NCBI GenBank assembly: GCA_023383795.1
Contig: JAHDYJ010000038.1
Location: 1 to 35,051 of the forward strand
DNA length: 35,051 nucleotides
Direction: 5' to 3'
From: Burkholderiales bacterium
GTDB lineage: Bacteria; Pseudomonadota; Gammaproteobacteria; Burkholderiales; SG8-39
Shown here: piece by piece, positions 24,549 through 35,051 of the stretch
Position numbering within the stretch: the first letter of the stretch is position 1
How the letters are laid out: every line of letters begins with the position of its first letter
The notes under the pieces: model-generated
Database searches by the model: none
Seen by the model: only the letters and a program-made list of their open reading frames with translations
What the model was told of the DNA's origin: nothing
Made by a program: the position numbers and the translations under genes

Positions 24549-26681
24549 CTATGCAACCATCATACCATTGTGCCTCAGCAGGGCATCCACGTTGGGCGCC
24601 CGACCGCGGAAGAGTGTGAACGATTCCATTGCCGGACGGCTGCCGCCCACCGCGAGGACCTCGTTCCGGAAGCGCCGGCCGGTCGCCGGGTCGAGCACGC
24701 CGCGCTCCTCGAACAGGCTGTAGGCGTCGGCCGAGAGCACCTCGGCCCACTTGTAGCTGTAGTACCCGGCGGCGTACCCGCCGCCGAAGATGTGGGAGAA
24801 GCTGTTCGGGAAGCGGTTGTACGCCGGCGGTACGATGACCGCCACCTTGCGGCGCACCTCGTCGAGCAGGTCGAGCGGCGTGCGCGCGCCGCCGGGCGCG
24901 AAGTCGTGATGCAGCCGCATGTCGAACAGCGCGAACTCGAGCTGGCGGACCATCTGCATCCCGGCCTGGAAGTTCTTCGCCGCGACCAGCTTGTCGAAGA
25001 GCTCGCGCGGCAGCGGGGCGCCGGTGTCGACGTGCTCGGTCATGTGCTCGAGCACCTCCCACTCCCAGCAGAAGTTCTCCATGAACTGGCTCGGCAGCTC
25101 GACCGCGTCCCACTCGACGCCGTGGATGCCCGACGCGCCGAGGTAGTCGACGCGCGTGAGCAGATGGTGCAGGCCATGGCCGAACTCGTGGAACAGCGTG
25201 ATCACGTCGTCGTGCGTGAAGAGCGCCGGCTTGTCGTTCACCGGTCCCGGGAAGTTGCACACGAGGTAGGCGACCGGCGGCTGCACGCCGTCCGGCCGGC
25301 GCCGGCGCGCCATCGCCTCGTCCATCCAGGCGCCGCCGCGCTTGGTCTCGCGGGCGTACAGATCGACGTAGAGCTGCCCGACGAGCGCGCCGTCGGCGTC
25401 GGCGATGCGGAAGAAGCGCACGTCCGGATGCCAGGTCTCGGCCCGATCGGGCTCGATGCGGATGCCGTAGAGGGTCTGCACGAGGCGGAACATGCCCTCG
25501 AGCACCTTGTGCTCCGGGAAGTACTGCTTCACCTCGTGCTCCGAGTACGCGTAGCGCTTCTGGCGCAGCTTCTCGGCGGCGTAGCCGACGTCCCACGTCT
25601 CGAGCTTCTCCAGGCCGAGCTCCGCCCTGGCGAACTCGACGAGCTCGGCGTAGTCGCGGCGCGCGAACGGCGCCGAGCGCTCCGCGAGGTCGTGGAGGAA
25701 ATCGAGCACCTCGCGCGGCGATTCGGCCATCTTCGGCACCAGCGACACCTCGGCGTGGCTCGCGAACCCGAGCAGCCCCGCCGCTTCCTTGCGCAGCTCC
25801 AGCATCCGCGCGATGAGCGGCGTGTTGTCCCACTCGCGCGCGCGCTCGGCGTCCGGCGCCGCGCGCGCGGCCGCCGTCGCCGGCCCCCGCAGGCTCGCCT
25901 CGAAGCGGAGCGCCTCGGCGAGCGCCCGCGGGTACTCCTCGCTCGCGCGCGTGCTGTAGGCGTGATAGATGCGCTCGCGCAACCGCCGGCTCTCGGCGTA
26001 CTGGATCACCGGGACGTAGCTCGGCGCCTGCAGCGTGATCTTCCAGCCCTCGGGGCTGTCGCGCCCGGCGGCCGCGCGCGCGGCGGCCAGCACGTCGTCC
26101 GGGATCCCGGCGAGCTCGGCGCGGTCCTCGACGTAGAGCGCGAAGGCGTTGGTCGCATCGAGCACGTTCTCGGAGAAGCGCGTCGCGAGCTTCGCGAGCT
26201 CGTCCTGGATTTCGGCGAAGCGGCGCTTGCGCTCGGGCGCGAGCTCGGCGCCGGCGAGGCGGAAGTCGCGCAGCTCGTGCTCGATGATGCGTCGCTGCGC
26301 GGCGTCGAGGCGATCGAACTCCGCGCCCGCGCGGAGCGCCTTGTACTTCGCGAAGAGCCGCTCGTCGTGTCCGAGCTCGGTCCAGTACTGGACGAGCTTC
26401 GGCTGGTTCGCGTTGTAGGCGTCGCGCAGTGCCGGGCTGTCGAGCACGCCGTGCAGGTGCCCGACCACGCCCCACGCGCGCGTCAGGCGCTCGTTCGCGT
26501 CCTCGAACGGCTCCACGAAGTCGTGCCACGTCGCCGGCGTCGCCGGATCGGTGAGGCGCGCGAGCGCGGCGCGGCAGTCGGCGAGCAGCAGATCCACCGC
26601 CGGCGTGATGTGCTCCGGCTTCACCGCCGCGAAGCGCGGCAGGCCGGCGAAGTCGAGCAGGGGGTTGGCGTCGATTTTCAT
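24549..26681 (-). CDS. prlC: Oligopeptidase A (M3A metallopeptidase)
   Basis: PrlC is a cytoplasmic zinc oligopeptidase that degrades short peptides, including cleaved signal peptides. The 710 aa (E. coli 680) cover the family from the N-terminal NPLLDFAGLPRFAAVKPEHI to the C-terminus. The zinc site HEFGHGLHH is at 498-506, with the downstream glutamate in GVEWDAVELPSQFMENFCWE, and the late FPNSFSHIFGGGYAAGYYSYKWAEVL signature is intact. The ATG at 26681 starts MKIDANPLLDF. It lies 54 bp after folD and 38 bp before the DUF4124-glutaredoxin gene, so the three are likely cotranscribed. Confidence 0.96.
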   Translation of the reverse strand: MKIDANPLLDFAGLPRFAAVKPEHITPAVDLLLADCRAALARLTDPATPATWHDFVEPFEDANERLTRAWGVVGHLHGVLDSPALRDAYNANQPKLVQYWTELGHDERLFAKYKALRAGAEFDRLDAAQRRIIEHELRDFRLAGAELAPERKRRFAEIQDELAKLATRFSENVLDATNAFALYVEDRAELAGIPDDVLAAARAAAGRDSPEGWKITLQAPSYVPVIQYAESRRLRERIYHAYSTRASEEYPRALAEALRFEASLRGPATAAARAAPDAERAREWDNTPLIARMLELRKEAAGLLGFASHAEVSLVPKMAESPREVLDFLHDLAERSAPFARRDYAELVEFARAELGLEKLETWDVGYAAEKLRQKRYAYSEHEVKQYFPEHKVLEGMFRLVQTLYGIRIEPDRAETWHPDVRFFRIADADGALVGQLYVDLYARETKRGGAWMDEAMARRRRPDGVQPPVAYLVCNFPGPVNDKPALFTHDDVITLFHEFGHGLHHLLTRVDYLGASGIHGVEWDAVELPSQFMENFCWEWEVLEHMTEHVDTGAPLPRELFDKLVAAKNFQAGMQMVRQLEFALFDMRLHHDFAPGGARTPLDLLDEVRRKVAVIVPPAYNRFPNSFSHIFGGGYAAGYYSYKWAEVLSADAYSLFEERGVLDPATGRRFRNEVLAVGGSRPAMESFTLFRGRAPNVDALLRHNGMMVA

Positions 26682-26735
26682 TGCGCGAATCGGGTGTCCC
26701 GGGGTGAAACGTGAAACGAAGCCTGGGAAGGCGAG

Positions 26736-27587
26736 CTACGCGTCGCGAAGCTCCGCGGCGCGCACCGTGTTCGCCATCAGCATCGTGACCGTCATCGGCC
26801 CGACGCCGCCCGGCACCGGCGTGACGTGCGACGCTTTCCCGAGCACGGCGTCGAACGCCACGTCGCCGACGAGCTTGCCGTCGGGCAGTCGGTTGATGCC
26901 GACGTCGATCACGACGGCGCCCGGTTTGACCATGTCGGCGCCGAGCAGTTGCGGGCGGCCGACCGCCGCCACGACGATATCCGCACGCCGCGTGTGGTCA
27001 CCCAACTCCCGCGTCCGCGAATGGCAGATGGTGACGGTCGCCCCCTGGTGCAAGAGCAGCATCGCCATCGGCTTGCCGACGATGTTGCTGCGCCCGACGA
27101 TCACCGCGTCGCGCCCGTCGAGGGCGATGCCCGTGGCCGCGAGCATCTCCATGATCCCGGCCGGCGTGCACGGCACGAAGCGGGGCGCGCCGATCGCGAG
27201 CCGGCCGACGTTCTCGGGATGAAAGCCGTCGACGTCCTTCTCGGGCGCCACGGCCTCCAGCACGCGGTCCGACCCGATGTGCTTCGGCAGGGGCAGCTGA
27301 ACCAGGATGCCGTGGATGCGGGGATCGGCGTTCAGCGCGCGGATCCGGCCGAGAAGCTCGGCCTCGGTGGTGGCCGCCGGCAGCTCGATGTGCTCCGAGT
27401 AAATGCCCACTTCGGCGCATACCCGCATCTTCGTGCGGACGTAGACCTTGGAAGCGGGGTCGTCGCCGACCTGCACGGCAGCCAGCCCCGGCTGCCGGCC
27501 GCGCGCGGTGAGGGCGGTGGCGCGTTCGGTCAGCGCTGCGCGCGTGCGGCGAGCAAGCGCAGCGCCGTCGATGATGCGGGTTTCCAT
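26736..27587 (-). CDS. folD: Bifunctional methylenetetrahydrofolate dehydrogenase/cyclohydrolase
   Basis: FolD interconverts 5,10-methylene-THF and 10-formyl-THF, supplying one-carbon units for purines and formyl-Met. The 283 aa match E. coli (288). Motifs: the substrate and catalytic Tyr/Lys region [33 protein letters not shown], the [13 protein letters not shown] segment, the NADP-binding [18 protein letters not shown] and the C-terminal [18 protein letters not shown]. The ATG at 27587 gives METRIIDG; the longer frame to 27962 would overlap the aceE leader and is rejected. An extended -10 (TGCTAGAAT) lies about 42 nt upstream. It is divergent from aceE and the first gene of folD-prlC-grx. 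Confidence 0.97.
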   Translation of the reverse strand: METRIIDGAALARRTRAALTERATALTARGRQPGLAAVQVGDDPASKVYVRTKMRVCAEVGIYSEHIELPAATTEAELLGRIRALNADPRIHGILVQLPLPKHIGSDRVLEAVAPEKDVDGFHPENVGRLAIGAPRFVPCTPAGIMEMLAATGIALDGRDAVIVGRSNIVGKPMAMLLLHQGATVTICHSRTRELGDHTRRADIVVAAVGRPQLLGADMVKPGAVVIDVGINRLPDGKLVGDVAFDAVLGKASHVTPVPGGVGPMTVTMLMANTVRAAELRDA

Positions 27588-27628
27588 GCCGGGACTGGGG
27601 TGCGGCCGGGGCGGGCGAGAGGACGGGC

Positions 27629-27637
27629 ATTCTAGCA
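27629..27637 (-). promoter_or_regulatory. Extended -10 promoter element for folD
   Basis: The minus strand reads TGCTAGAAT, an extended -10 (TGn plus a 5 of 6 hexamer), about 42 nt before the folD ATG. No clear -35 box is seen, which extended -10 promoters may not need. Confidence 0.5.
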
Positions 27638-27681
27638 TCGGCGCATGACCGGTCCCCGAGGACGGCGGGCACGGCGCTGGC

Positions 27682-27710
27682 TTTACCGGCTGCCCAGGAC
27701 CCCATACAAT
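27682..27710 (+). promoter_or_regulatory. Sigma-70 promoter of the pdh operon
   Basis: TTTACC and TACAAT are spaced by exactly 17 bp (4 of 6 and 5 of 6 matches). The predicted start near 27717 gives a leader of about 200 nt before aceE at 27919. The leader has no recognised riboswitch. A PdhR-type site was not identified. Confidence 0.6.
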
Positions 27711-27918
27711 TGGTTCTACAATCCGGATGCTTATTCCGTATCTCGGAAGCAGCCGGGAGAGGTGCGGAGGCCGCGCGGAGGGCGGCCCGCGGTCGCCGGC
27801 AGCGCCGATTTGGCCCGGCGGCAAGGGGCGTATTAAGCTAGCTCGGCTGACCGTACGGCCCTTTCCCGCAGCCAGCCTCCCCGCTTCCCGGGTACCGTTC
27901 TCGCAGGAGGAGTCCGTC

Positions 27919-30603
<2,685 letters not shown>

Positions 30604-30614
30604 GCGGCCGAGCC

Positions 30615-32303
30615 ATGGGCGCGATCAAGGAGGTGCTCGTTCCGGACATCGGCGACTTCAAGGACGTCGACGTGATCGAGATCCTGGTGAAGCCGGGCGA
30701 CACGGTGACGAAGGAGCAGTCGCTGATCACGCTGGAGTCCGACAAGGCGACGATGGAGATCCCGTCGCCGGACGCGGGCGTGGTGAAGGAGATTCGCGTC
30801 AAGGTCGGCGACAAGATCTCCGAGGGCACGTCGATCGTCGTGCTCGCGGCCGGCGCGGCGGCGGCGGCGCCCGCCGCCGCGCCGGCGGCCGCGCAGCCCG
30901 GCGCCGCACCGAAACCCGCGCCGGCGTCCGCGACCGCAACGCCGGCAGCGCCTCCCGCGCCCGCGGTCGCGAAGGGCGGCATCCGCGAGGTGCGCGTGCC
31001 GGACATCGGCGACTTCAAGGACGTCGACGTGATCGAGATCCTGGTGACGCCGGGCGACCGCATCGAGCCGGAGACGGGCATCGTCACGCTCGAGTCGGAC
31101 AAGGCGACGATGGACGTCCCCTCGCCCGCCGCCGGGGTCGTGCGCGAGGTGAAGGTGAAGGTCGGCGACAAGGTCGCCGAGGGCACCCTGCTGCTGCTGC
31201 TCGAGGAAGCGGGGGTGCAGCCTGCAGCCGCACCGGCGGGGGAGCGCGCGCCGCAGCCGCCGGCGGCCGAGCGCGCGGCGCCCGCCGAGCGGCCCGAGCC
31301 GCCGGTGGAGGCCGTGCTCGAGGCGCTCTCGCAGGCACGCCCGGTGAGTGCGCCGGTGCCGGCGGGGCCGGCGCCGGAGGGCGGCGCGTTCAAGCCGCAC
31401 GCGAGCCCGTCGGTGCGCAAGTTCGCGCGCGAGCTCGGCGTGGATCTCGCCAGGGTGAAGGGCACCGGGCCCAAGGGGCGCATCCTGCAAAGCGACGTGC
31501 AGGGGTTCGTCAAGGGCGTGATGGCGCAGGCGCCGGCGGCGGCTGCGCCGGCGGCAGGGACTGCCATGCCGTTCGCCCTGCCCGAGTGGCCGAAGGTCGA
31601 CTTCGCCAAGTTCGGGCCGATCGAGTCGCGGCCGCTCTCGCGCATCAAGCGGATCGCGGGCGCGAACCTGCACCGCAACTGGGTCTCGATCCCGCACGTC
31701 ACCCAGTTCGACGAGGCCGACATCACCGATCTCGAGGCCTTCCGCAAGAACGCCTCGGGCGAGAGCGAGAAGCAGGGCTTCAAGCTGACGCTGCTCGCGT
31801 TCCTGCTCAAAGCCTGCGTGACCGCCCTGCGGCAGCATCCGGAGTTCAACGCCTCGCTCGACGGCGAGAACCTCGTCGTCAAGAAGTACTACCACATCGG
31901 CGTCGCGGTCGACACGCCCGACGGGCTCGTGGTGCCGGTCATCCGCGACGTCGACCGCAAGGGGGTGTTCGATCTCGCGCGCGAGCTCGCCGAGACCTCG
32001 AAGCTCGCGCGCGAGAAGAAGCTCAAGCCCGGCGACATGCAGGGCGGCACCTTCTCGATCTCGAGCCTCGGCGGCATCGGCGGCACCGCGTTCACGCCGA
32101 TCATCAACGCGCCGGAGGTCGCCATCCTCGGCGTGTCGCGCTCGACCATGCGGCCGGTGTACAAGGACGGCCAGTTCGTGCCGCGGCTGATGCTGCCGCT
32201 CTCGCTCTCCTACGACCACCGGGTGATCGACGGCGCGGCGGCGGCGCGCTTCACGAGCTACCTCGCGTCGGTGCTGTCCGACATCCGCAGGTCGCTGCTT
32301 TGA
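30615..32303 (+). CDS. aceF: Pyruvate dehydrogenase E2, dihydrolipoamide acetyltransferase (two lipoyl domains)
   Basis: AceF is the core of the complex and transfers acetyl groups to CoA. The 562-aa protein has two lipoyl domains (about 1-78 and 121-198), each with the lipoylated lysine in ESDKATM (Lys44 and Lys163), joined by Ala/Pro linkers. The peripheral-subunit-binding domain is about 262-300 (ASPSVRKFARELGVDLARVKGTGPKGRI). The catalytic domain runs to the C-terminus with DHRVIDG (His535, Asp539). The two lipoyl domains are nearly identical in their first 25 residues, suggesting internal duplication or gene conversion. The ATG at 30615 is the first before the canonical lipoyl start; the longer frame from 29667 lies inside aceE. 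Confidence 0.98.
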   Translation: MGAIKEVLVPDIGDFKDVDVIEILVKPGDTVTKEQSLITLESDKATMEIPSPDAGVVKEIRVKVGDKISEGTSIVVLAAGAAAAAPAAAPAAAQPGAAPKPAPASATATPAAPPAPAVAKGGIREVRVPDIGDFKDVDVIEILVTPGDRIEPETGIVTLESDKATMDVPSPAAGVVREVKVKVGDKVAEGTLLLLLEEAGVQPAAAPAGERAPQPPAAERAAPAERPEPPVEAVLEALSQARPVSAPVPAGPAPEGGAFKPHASPSVRKFARELGVDLARVKGTGPKGRILQSDVQGFVKGVMAQAPAAAAPAAGTAMPFALPEWPKVDFAKFGPIESRPLSRIKRIAGANLHRNWVSIPHVTQFDEADITDLEAFRKNASGESEKQGFKLTLLAFLLKACVTALRQHPEFNASLDGENLVVKKYYHIGVAVDTPDGLVVPVIRDVDRKGVFDLARELAETSKLAREKKLKPGDMQGGTFSISSLGGIGGTAFTPIINAPEVAILGVSRSTMRPVYKDGQFVPRLMLPLSLSYDHRVIDGAAAARFTSYLASVLSDIRRSLL

Positions 32304-32369
32304 CGTGAATCGGGAATCGCGAGGCGGCCCCGCGCCGGCGCGCCGCGCGGCAGGCCTTCAGGGAGCGAA

Positions 32370-34172
32370 ATGAGTCAAACGATCGAGGTCAAGGTCCCGG
32401 ATATCGGGGACTTCAAGGACGTCGCCGTCATCGAGATCCTGGTGAAGCCGGGCGACAGAGTCGAGGCGGAGACCGGCCTCGTCACGCTCGAGTCGGACAA
32501 GGCCACCATGGACATCCCCTCGCCGGCGGCCGGCGTGGTGCGCGAGGTCAAGGTGAAGGTTGGCGACAAGGTCGCCGAGGGCAGCGCGATCCTGTCGCTC
32601 GAGAGCGGCGAGGCGGCGAGCGCTGCACCGCCTCCCCGGCCCTCCAAGGGGGAGGGATCCGCGCCCCGACCCTCCGCCTTCCAGGGGGAGGGTAAGGGCG
32701 GAGGCGGCGCAGCCGGCAAGCCGGCACCGGCGAGGTCGGCTGCCGCACACGCCGGCGCCGCTGACCTGCAGTGCGACGTCGTCGTGCTCGGCTCCGGGCC
32801 AGGCGGCTATTCGGCGGCCTTCCGCGCGGCCGACCTCGGGCTCGCGACCGTCCTCGTCGAGCGCTACGCGACGCTCGGCGGCGTGTGCCTGAACGTGGGC
32901 TGCATCCCCTCCAAGGCGCTGCTGCACGTCGCCGCGGTCACCGACGAGGCACGCAACCTCGCCGCGCACGGCATCGCCTTCGGCGAGCCGCGAATCGACC
33001 TGGAGAAGCTGCGCGCATGGCGGACGAAGGTCGTCGGCAAGCTGACCGGCGGTCTCGCGAGCATGGCGAAGGCGCGCAAGGTGACCGTGGTCCAGGGCGT
33101 GGGCGCCTTCGCCGGGCCGAACCACCTCGCCGTCGAGACCGCGAACGGCCGCAAGGTGATCGCGTTCGGGCACGCGATCATCGCCGCCGGGTCGCAGGCG
33201 GCGCGGCTGCCCTTGCTGCCCGACGATCCGCGCATCGTCGACTCGACCGGCGCGCTCGAGCTGCCGTCGCTGCCGAAGCGCCTGCTCGTGATCGGCGGCG
33301 GCATCATCGGGCTCGAGATGGGCACCGTCTACTCGACCCTCGGCGCGCGCCTGGACGTCGTCGAGATGCTCGACGGGCTGATGACCGGCGCCGACCGCGA
33401 TCTGGTCGCGGTGTGGCAGAAGTTCAACGCCAGGCGTTTCGACAACGTCATGCTCAAGACCAAGGCCGCCAAGGTCGAGGCGACCGGCGCCGGCCTGAGG
33501 GTCTGGTTCGAGGGCGGGCAGGCGAGCGCCGAGCCGCAGGTCTACGACATGATCCTGGTGTCGGTGGGCCGCACGCCGAACGGCAGGAACATCGGCGCCG
33601 ATGCGGCCGGCGTCGCGGTCGACGAGCGCGGCTTCATCCCGGTCGACCGGCAGATGCGCACGAACGTGCCGCACATCTTCGCGATCGGCGACATCGCGGG
33701 CCCGCCGATGCTCGCCCACAAGGCGGTGCACGAGGGGCACGTCGCCGCCGAGGCCGCCGCCGGGCAGAAGTCGTTCTTTGACGCGCGGGTGATTCCCTCG
33801 GTCGCCTACACCGATCCCGAGATCGCGTGGGCCGGCGTGACCGAGGAGGAGGCGCGGAAGCAGGGGCTCAAGCACCGCACCGCGAAGTTCCCGTGGGCCG
33901 CCTCGGGCCGCGCGATCGCGAACGGCCGGGACGAGGGCTTCACCAAGCTCATCTTCGACGAGCAGACGCACCGGATCATCGGCGGCGGGATCGTCGGCAC
34001 CGGCGCCGGCGACCTCGTGAGCGAGATCGCGCTCGCGATCGAGATGGGCGCCGACGCCGTGGACATCGGCAAGACCATCCACCCGCATCCGACCACCAGC
34101 GAGTCCATCGGCATGGCCGCCGAGCTCTACGAGGGCGTGTGCACCGATCTGCCGCCGCCACGCAAGCGCTAG
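32370..34172 (+). CDS. lpdA: Dihydrolipoyl dehydrogenase with N-terminal lipoyl domain (E3)
   Basis: Lpd reoxidises the lipoyl arms of AceF with FAD and NAD+. The 600-aa protein is longer than plain E3 (about 475), because it opens with a lipoyl domain (1-80, Lys44 in ESDKATM). This form is known from Neisseria and betaproteobacteria. After a low-complexity linker (81-132) the flavoprotein begins with [15 protein letters not shown]. The redox pair is Cys173/Cys178 in [13 protein letters not shown]. The NAD site is [20 protein letters not shown] is present, and the dimer-interface catalytic His573/Glu578 are in HPHPTTSE. Residues 87-113 of the linker are encoded by a palindromic DNA element. 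AGGGAGCG precedes the ATG at 32370. Confidence 0.97.
   Translation: MSQTIEVKVPDIGDFKDVAVIEILVKPGDRVEAETGLVTLESDKATMDIPSPAAGVVREVKVKVGDKVAEGSAILSLESGEAASAAPPPRPSKGEGSAPRPSAFQGEGKGGGGAAGKPAPARSAAAHAGAADLQCDVVVLGSGPGGYSAAFRAADLGLATVLVERYATLGGVCLNVGCIPSKALLHVAAVTDEARNLAAHGIAFGEPRIDLEKLRAWRTKVVGKLTGGLASMAKARKVTVVQGVGAFAGPNHLAVETANGRKVIAFGHAIIAAGSQAARLPLLPDDPRIVDSTGALELPSLPKRLLVIGGGIIGLEMGTVYSTLGARLDVVEMLDGLMTGADRDLVAVWQKFNARRFDNVMLKTKAAKVEATGAGLRVWFEGGQASAEPQVYDMILVSVGRTPNGRNIGADAAGVAVDERGFIPVDRQMRTNVPHIFAIGDIAGPPMLAHKAVHEGHVAAEAAAGQKSFFDARVIPSVAYTDPEIAWAGVTEEEARKQGLKHRTAKFPWAASGRAIANGRDEGFTKLIFDEQTHRIIGGGIVGTGAGDLVSEIALAIEMGADAVDIGKTIHPHPTTSESIGMAAELYEGVCTDLPPPRKR
32628..32707 (+). repeat. Palindromic element inside the lpdA linker
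   Basis: An 80-bp segment is bounded by the perfect 8-bp inverted repeat CCGCCTCC / GGAGGCGG and contains inner inverted pieces (CCCTCC-AA-GGGGGAGGG; ACCCTCC / GGAGGGT). It looks like a dispersed intergenic palindrome, yet it is read in frame as a Pro/Ser/Gly-rich linker ([14 protein letters not shown] and following). Confidence 0.65.
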
Positions 34173-35051
34173 CGCGAAAGCGCCGGCGCGCGGCGGCCGT
34201 TTGCGTCGTCGCGCTCGCGCTGCCGCTCGCCGTCGCGGGCGAGCCGGCCCCCAACCCCGTGAGCGAGCCGGACCGCGTGTGGGCGTTCGACGGCTTCGCG
34301 CTGCACCCGCCGCCGGGCGGGCAGTGGTTCAGCCTGATGAAGTCGCGCGAGCGGGTCGTCTTCGCGAAGCGCGTCCCCGATCCGTCGTACGGGTTCGTCG
34401 CCGTCGCGACGACCGAGCGCATCGCCGCGGCCCCGGCCAGCGCGGACGCGCTGCTCGCGCACGTCCGCGCGCGGCGGCCCCGGTCACCCGATCCGGACCG
34501 TTACACGCTGGTCGAGCGTGCCGAGTCGCTGGAGGACGGCGCGCCGCCGTGGTGCGTGCGGTACCGGCTGCACGCCGAGGACAGCCGCGCGAGCCACTTC
34601 TATCCCCACGTCGTGCGGATCGTGGGTCGCGCCTGCCTGCATCCGGCCCACGCCGGGCTGCTGATCGACGCGAGCTATGCTGAATGGGCCGTCGAGGGCG
34701 CCGAGCGGCCCGCGGTGCACGCGGAGGGCGAGGCGTTCCTCGCCGGAATCCGCACGACCGGAGCGAGCGCCGCGGTCGCCGAGGCCGAGGCGCTCGCCGC
34801 CGGGGGCGCCGATGCGCAGGCGGTCGATCTGCTCGCGCCGCTCGCCGAGCGCGGCGACGCGCAGGCTGCGCTGCGGCTCGGCATGGCCTACGAGCGCGGC
34901 CGCGGCGTCGCCGCCGATGCGGCCGCCGCGGCGCGCTGGTACCGGGTTGCCGCCGACGCCGGCGAGGTCGACGCGCTGTACAACCTCGGCGCGATCCACG
35001 CCGGCGGCGTGGGCGCCGCGCGCGACGTGGCCGAGGCGGTGCGGTGGTTCC
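34139..35051 (+). CDS. Exported Sel1-repeat protein (3' end beyond the window)
   Basis: The frame begins at the GTG at 34139, overlapping the lpdA end by 34 bp, and is still open at the window edge (304 codons visible). The start gives a basic n-region (RKRRRAAA) and hydrophobic core [16 protein letters not shown], a good signal peptide. A roughly 170-residue unrecognised domain follows ([20 protein letters not shown] near its start, then [20 protein letters not shown] strands). The visible C-terminal part has Sel1 repeats ([40 protein letters not shown]). It is probably periplasmic or surface-anchored and may bind a partner protein. GAGGG lies just before the GTG. The overlap suggests coupling to the pdh operon. 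Confidence 0.75.
   Translation, partial: MHRSAAATQALARKRRRAAAVCVVALALPLAVAGEPAPNPVSEPDRVWAFDGFALHPPPGGQWFSLMKSRERVVFAKRVPDPSYGFVAVATTERIAAAPASADALLAHVRARRPRSPDPDRYTLVERAESLEDGAPPWCVRYRLHAEDSRASHFYPHVVRIVGRACLHPAHAGLLIDASYAEWAVEGAERPAVHAEGEAFLAGIRTTGASAAVAEAEALAAGGADAQAVDLLAPLAERGDAQAALRLGMAYERGRGVAADAAAAARWYRVAADAGEVDALYNLGAIHAGGVGAARDVAEAVRWF

Noticed and set aside
23917..26529. 870-codon minus-strand open frame
   Set aside because: Its first two-thirds is an Arg/Ala/Gly-rich shadow of prlC in another frame; only the last 197 codons (DUF4124-glutaredoxin) are real.
34201..34683. 160-codon plus-strand open frame after lpdA
   Set aside because: Out of frame with the Sel1-repeat protein, which has a signal peptide and repeats; this one is its shadow.

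Overview
High-GC chromosomal DNA from a proteobacterium, most likely a betaproteobacterium. Two points support this: the order glnA / DUF4124 protein / ntrB / ntrC, and a pyruvate dehydrogenase operon (aceE-aceF-lpdA) in which E3 carries its own N-terminal lipoyl domain. The assignment rests on gene content and codon use (strong G/C at third positions), not on a marker gene. No rRNA, tRNA, CRISPR array, transposase or integrase was seen. Most of the window is core metabolism and housekeeping. The accessory content is a cysteine protease/inhibitor pair, a Ser/Thr phospho-signalling block and several repeat or palindrome elements.

Layout. 1-240: tandem duplication of a ~124-bp unit. 362-3099: small hypothetical, uppP, a frameshifted remnant, and a thioredoxin-CcdA fusion. 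3131-6755 (minus): rlmJ, a MazG-like pyrophosphohydrolase, a remnant of a second gamma-glutamyltransferase tail, intact ggt, and a rhodanese. 6833-11702 (plus): nitrogen-regulation block with two NtrC sites, a sigma-54 promoter, glnA, terminator, a secreted DUF4124 protein, ntrB and ntrC. 11888-13830: malate synthase, with its 3' end plus terminator repeated in tandem, then a palindromic element. 13868-17190: EamA permease, AI-2E family permease, glutathionyl-hydroquinone reductase. 17271-21054: TPR lipoprotein and membrane Ser/Thr kinase (minus), divergent from PP2C phosphatase and FHA protein (plus). 21169-23497 (minus): xthA, papain-like protease, chagasin-type inhibitor. 23917-27587 (minus): folD-prlC-DUF4124/glutaredoxin. 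27682-34172 (plus): pdh operon. 34139 to the edge: Sel1-repeat protein, truncated by the window.

How the genes work together. NtrB/NtrC probably control glnA through the enhancer pair and the sigma-54 promoter. AceE/AceF/Lpd form one complex feeding acetyl-CoA, which AceB condenses with glyoxylate. The kinase, phosphatase and FHA reader form a complete phosphorylation circuit. The best candidate for an undescribed system is the two-gene operon at 22354-23497: an I42 (chagasin-like) inhibitor gene followed 46 bp later by a C1A cysteine protease, neither with an export signal, with a candidate promoter and paired palindromes upstream. A second theme is damage and duplication at gene 3' ends (aceB, ggt) and a palindromic element domesticated in frame inside the Lpd linker.
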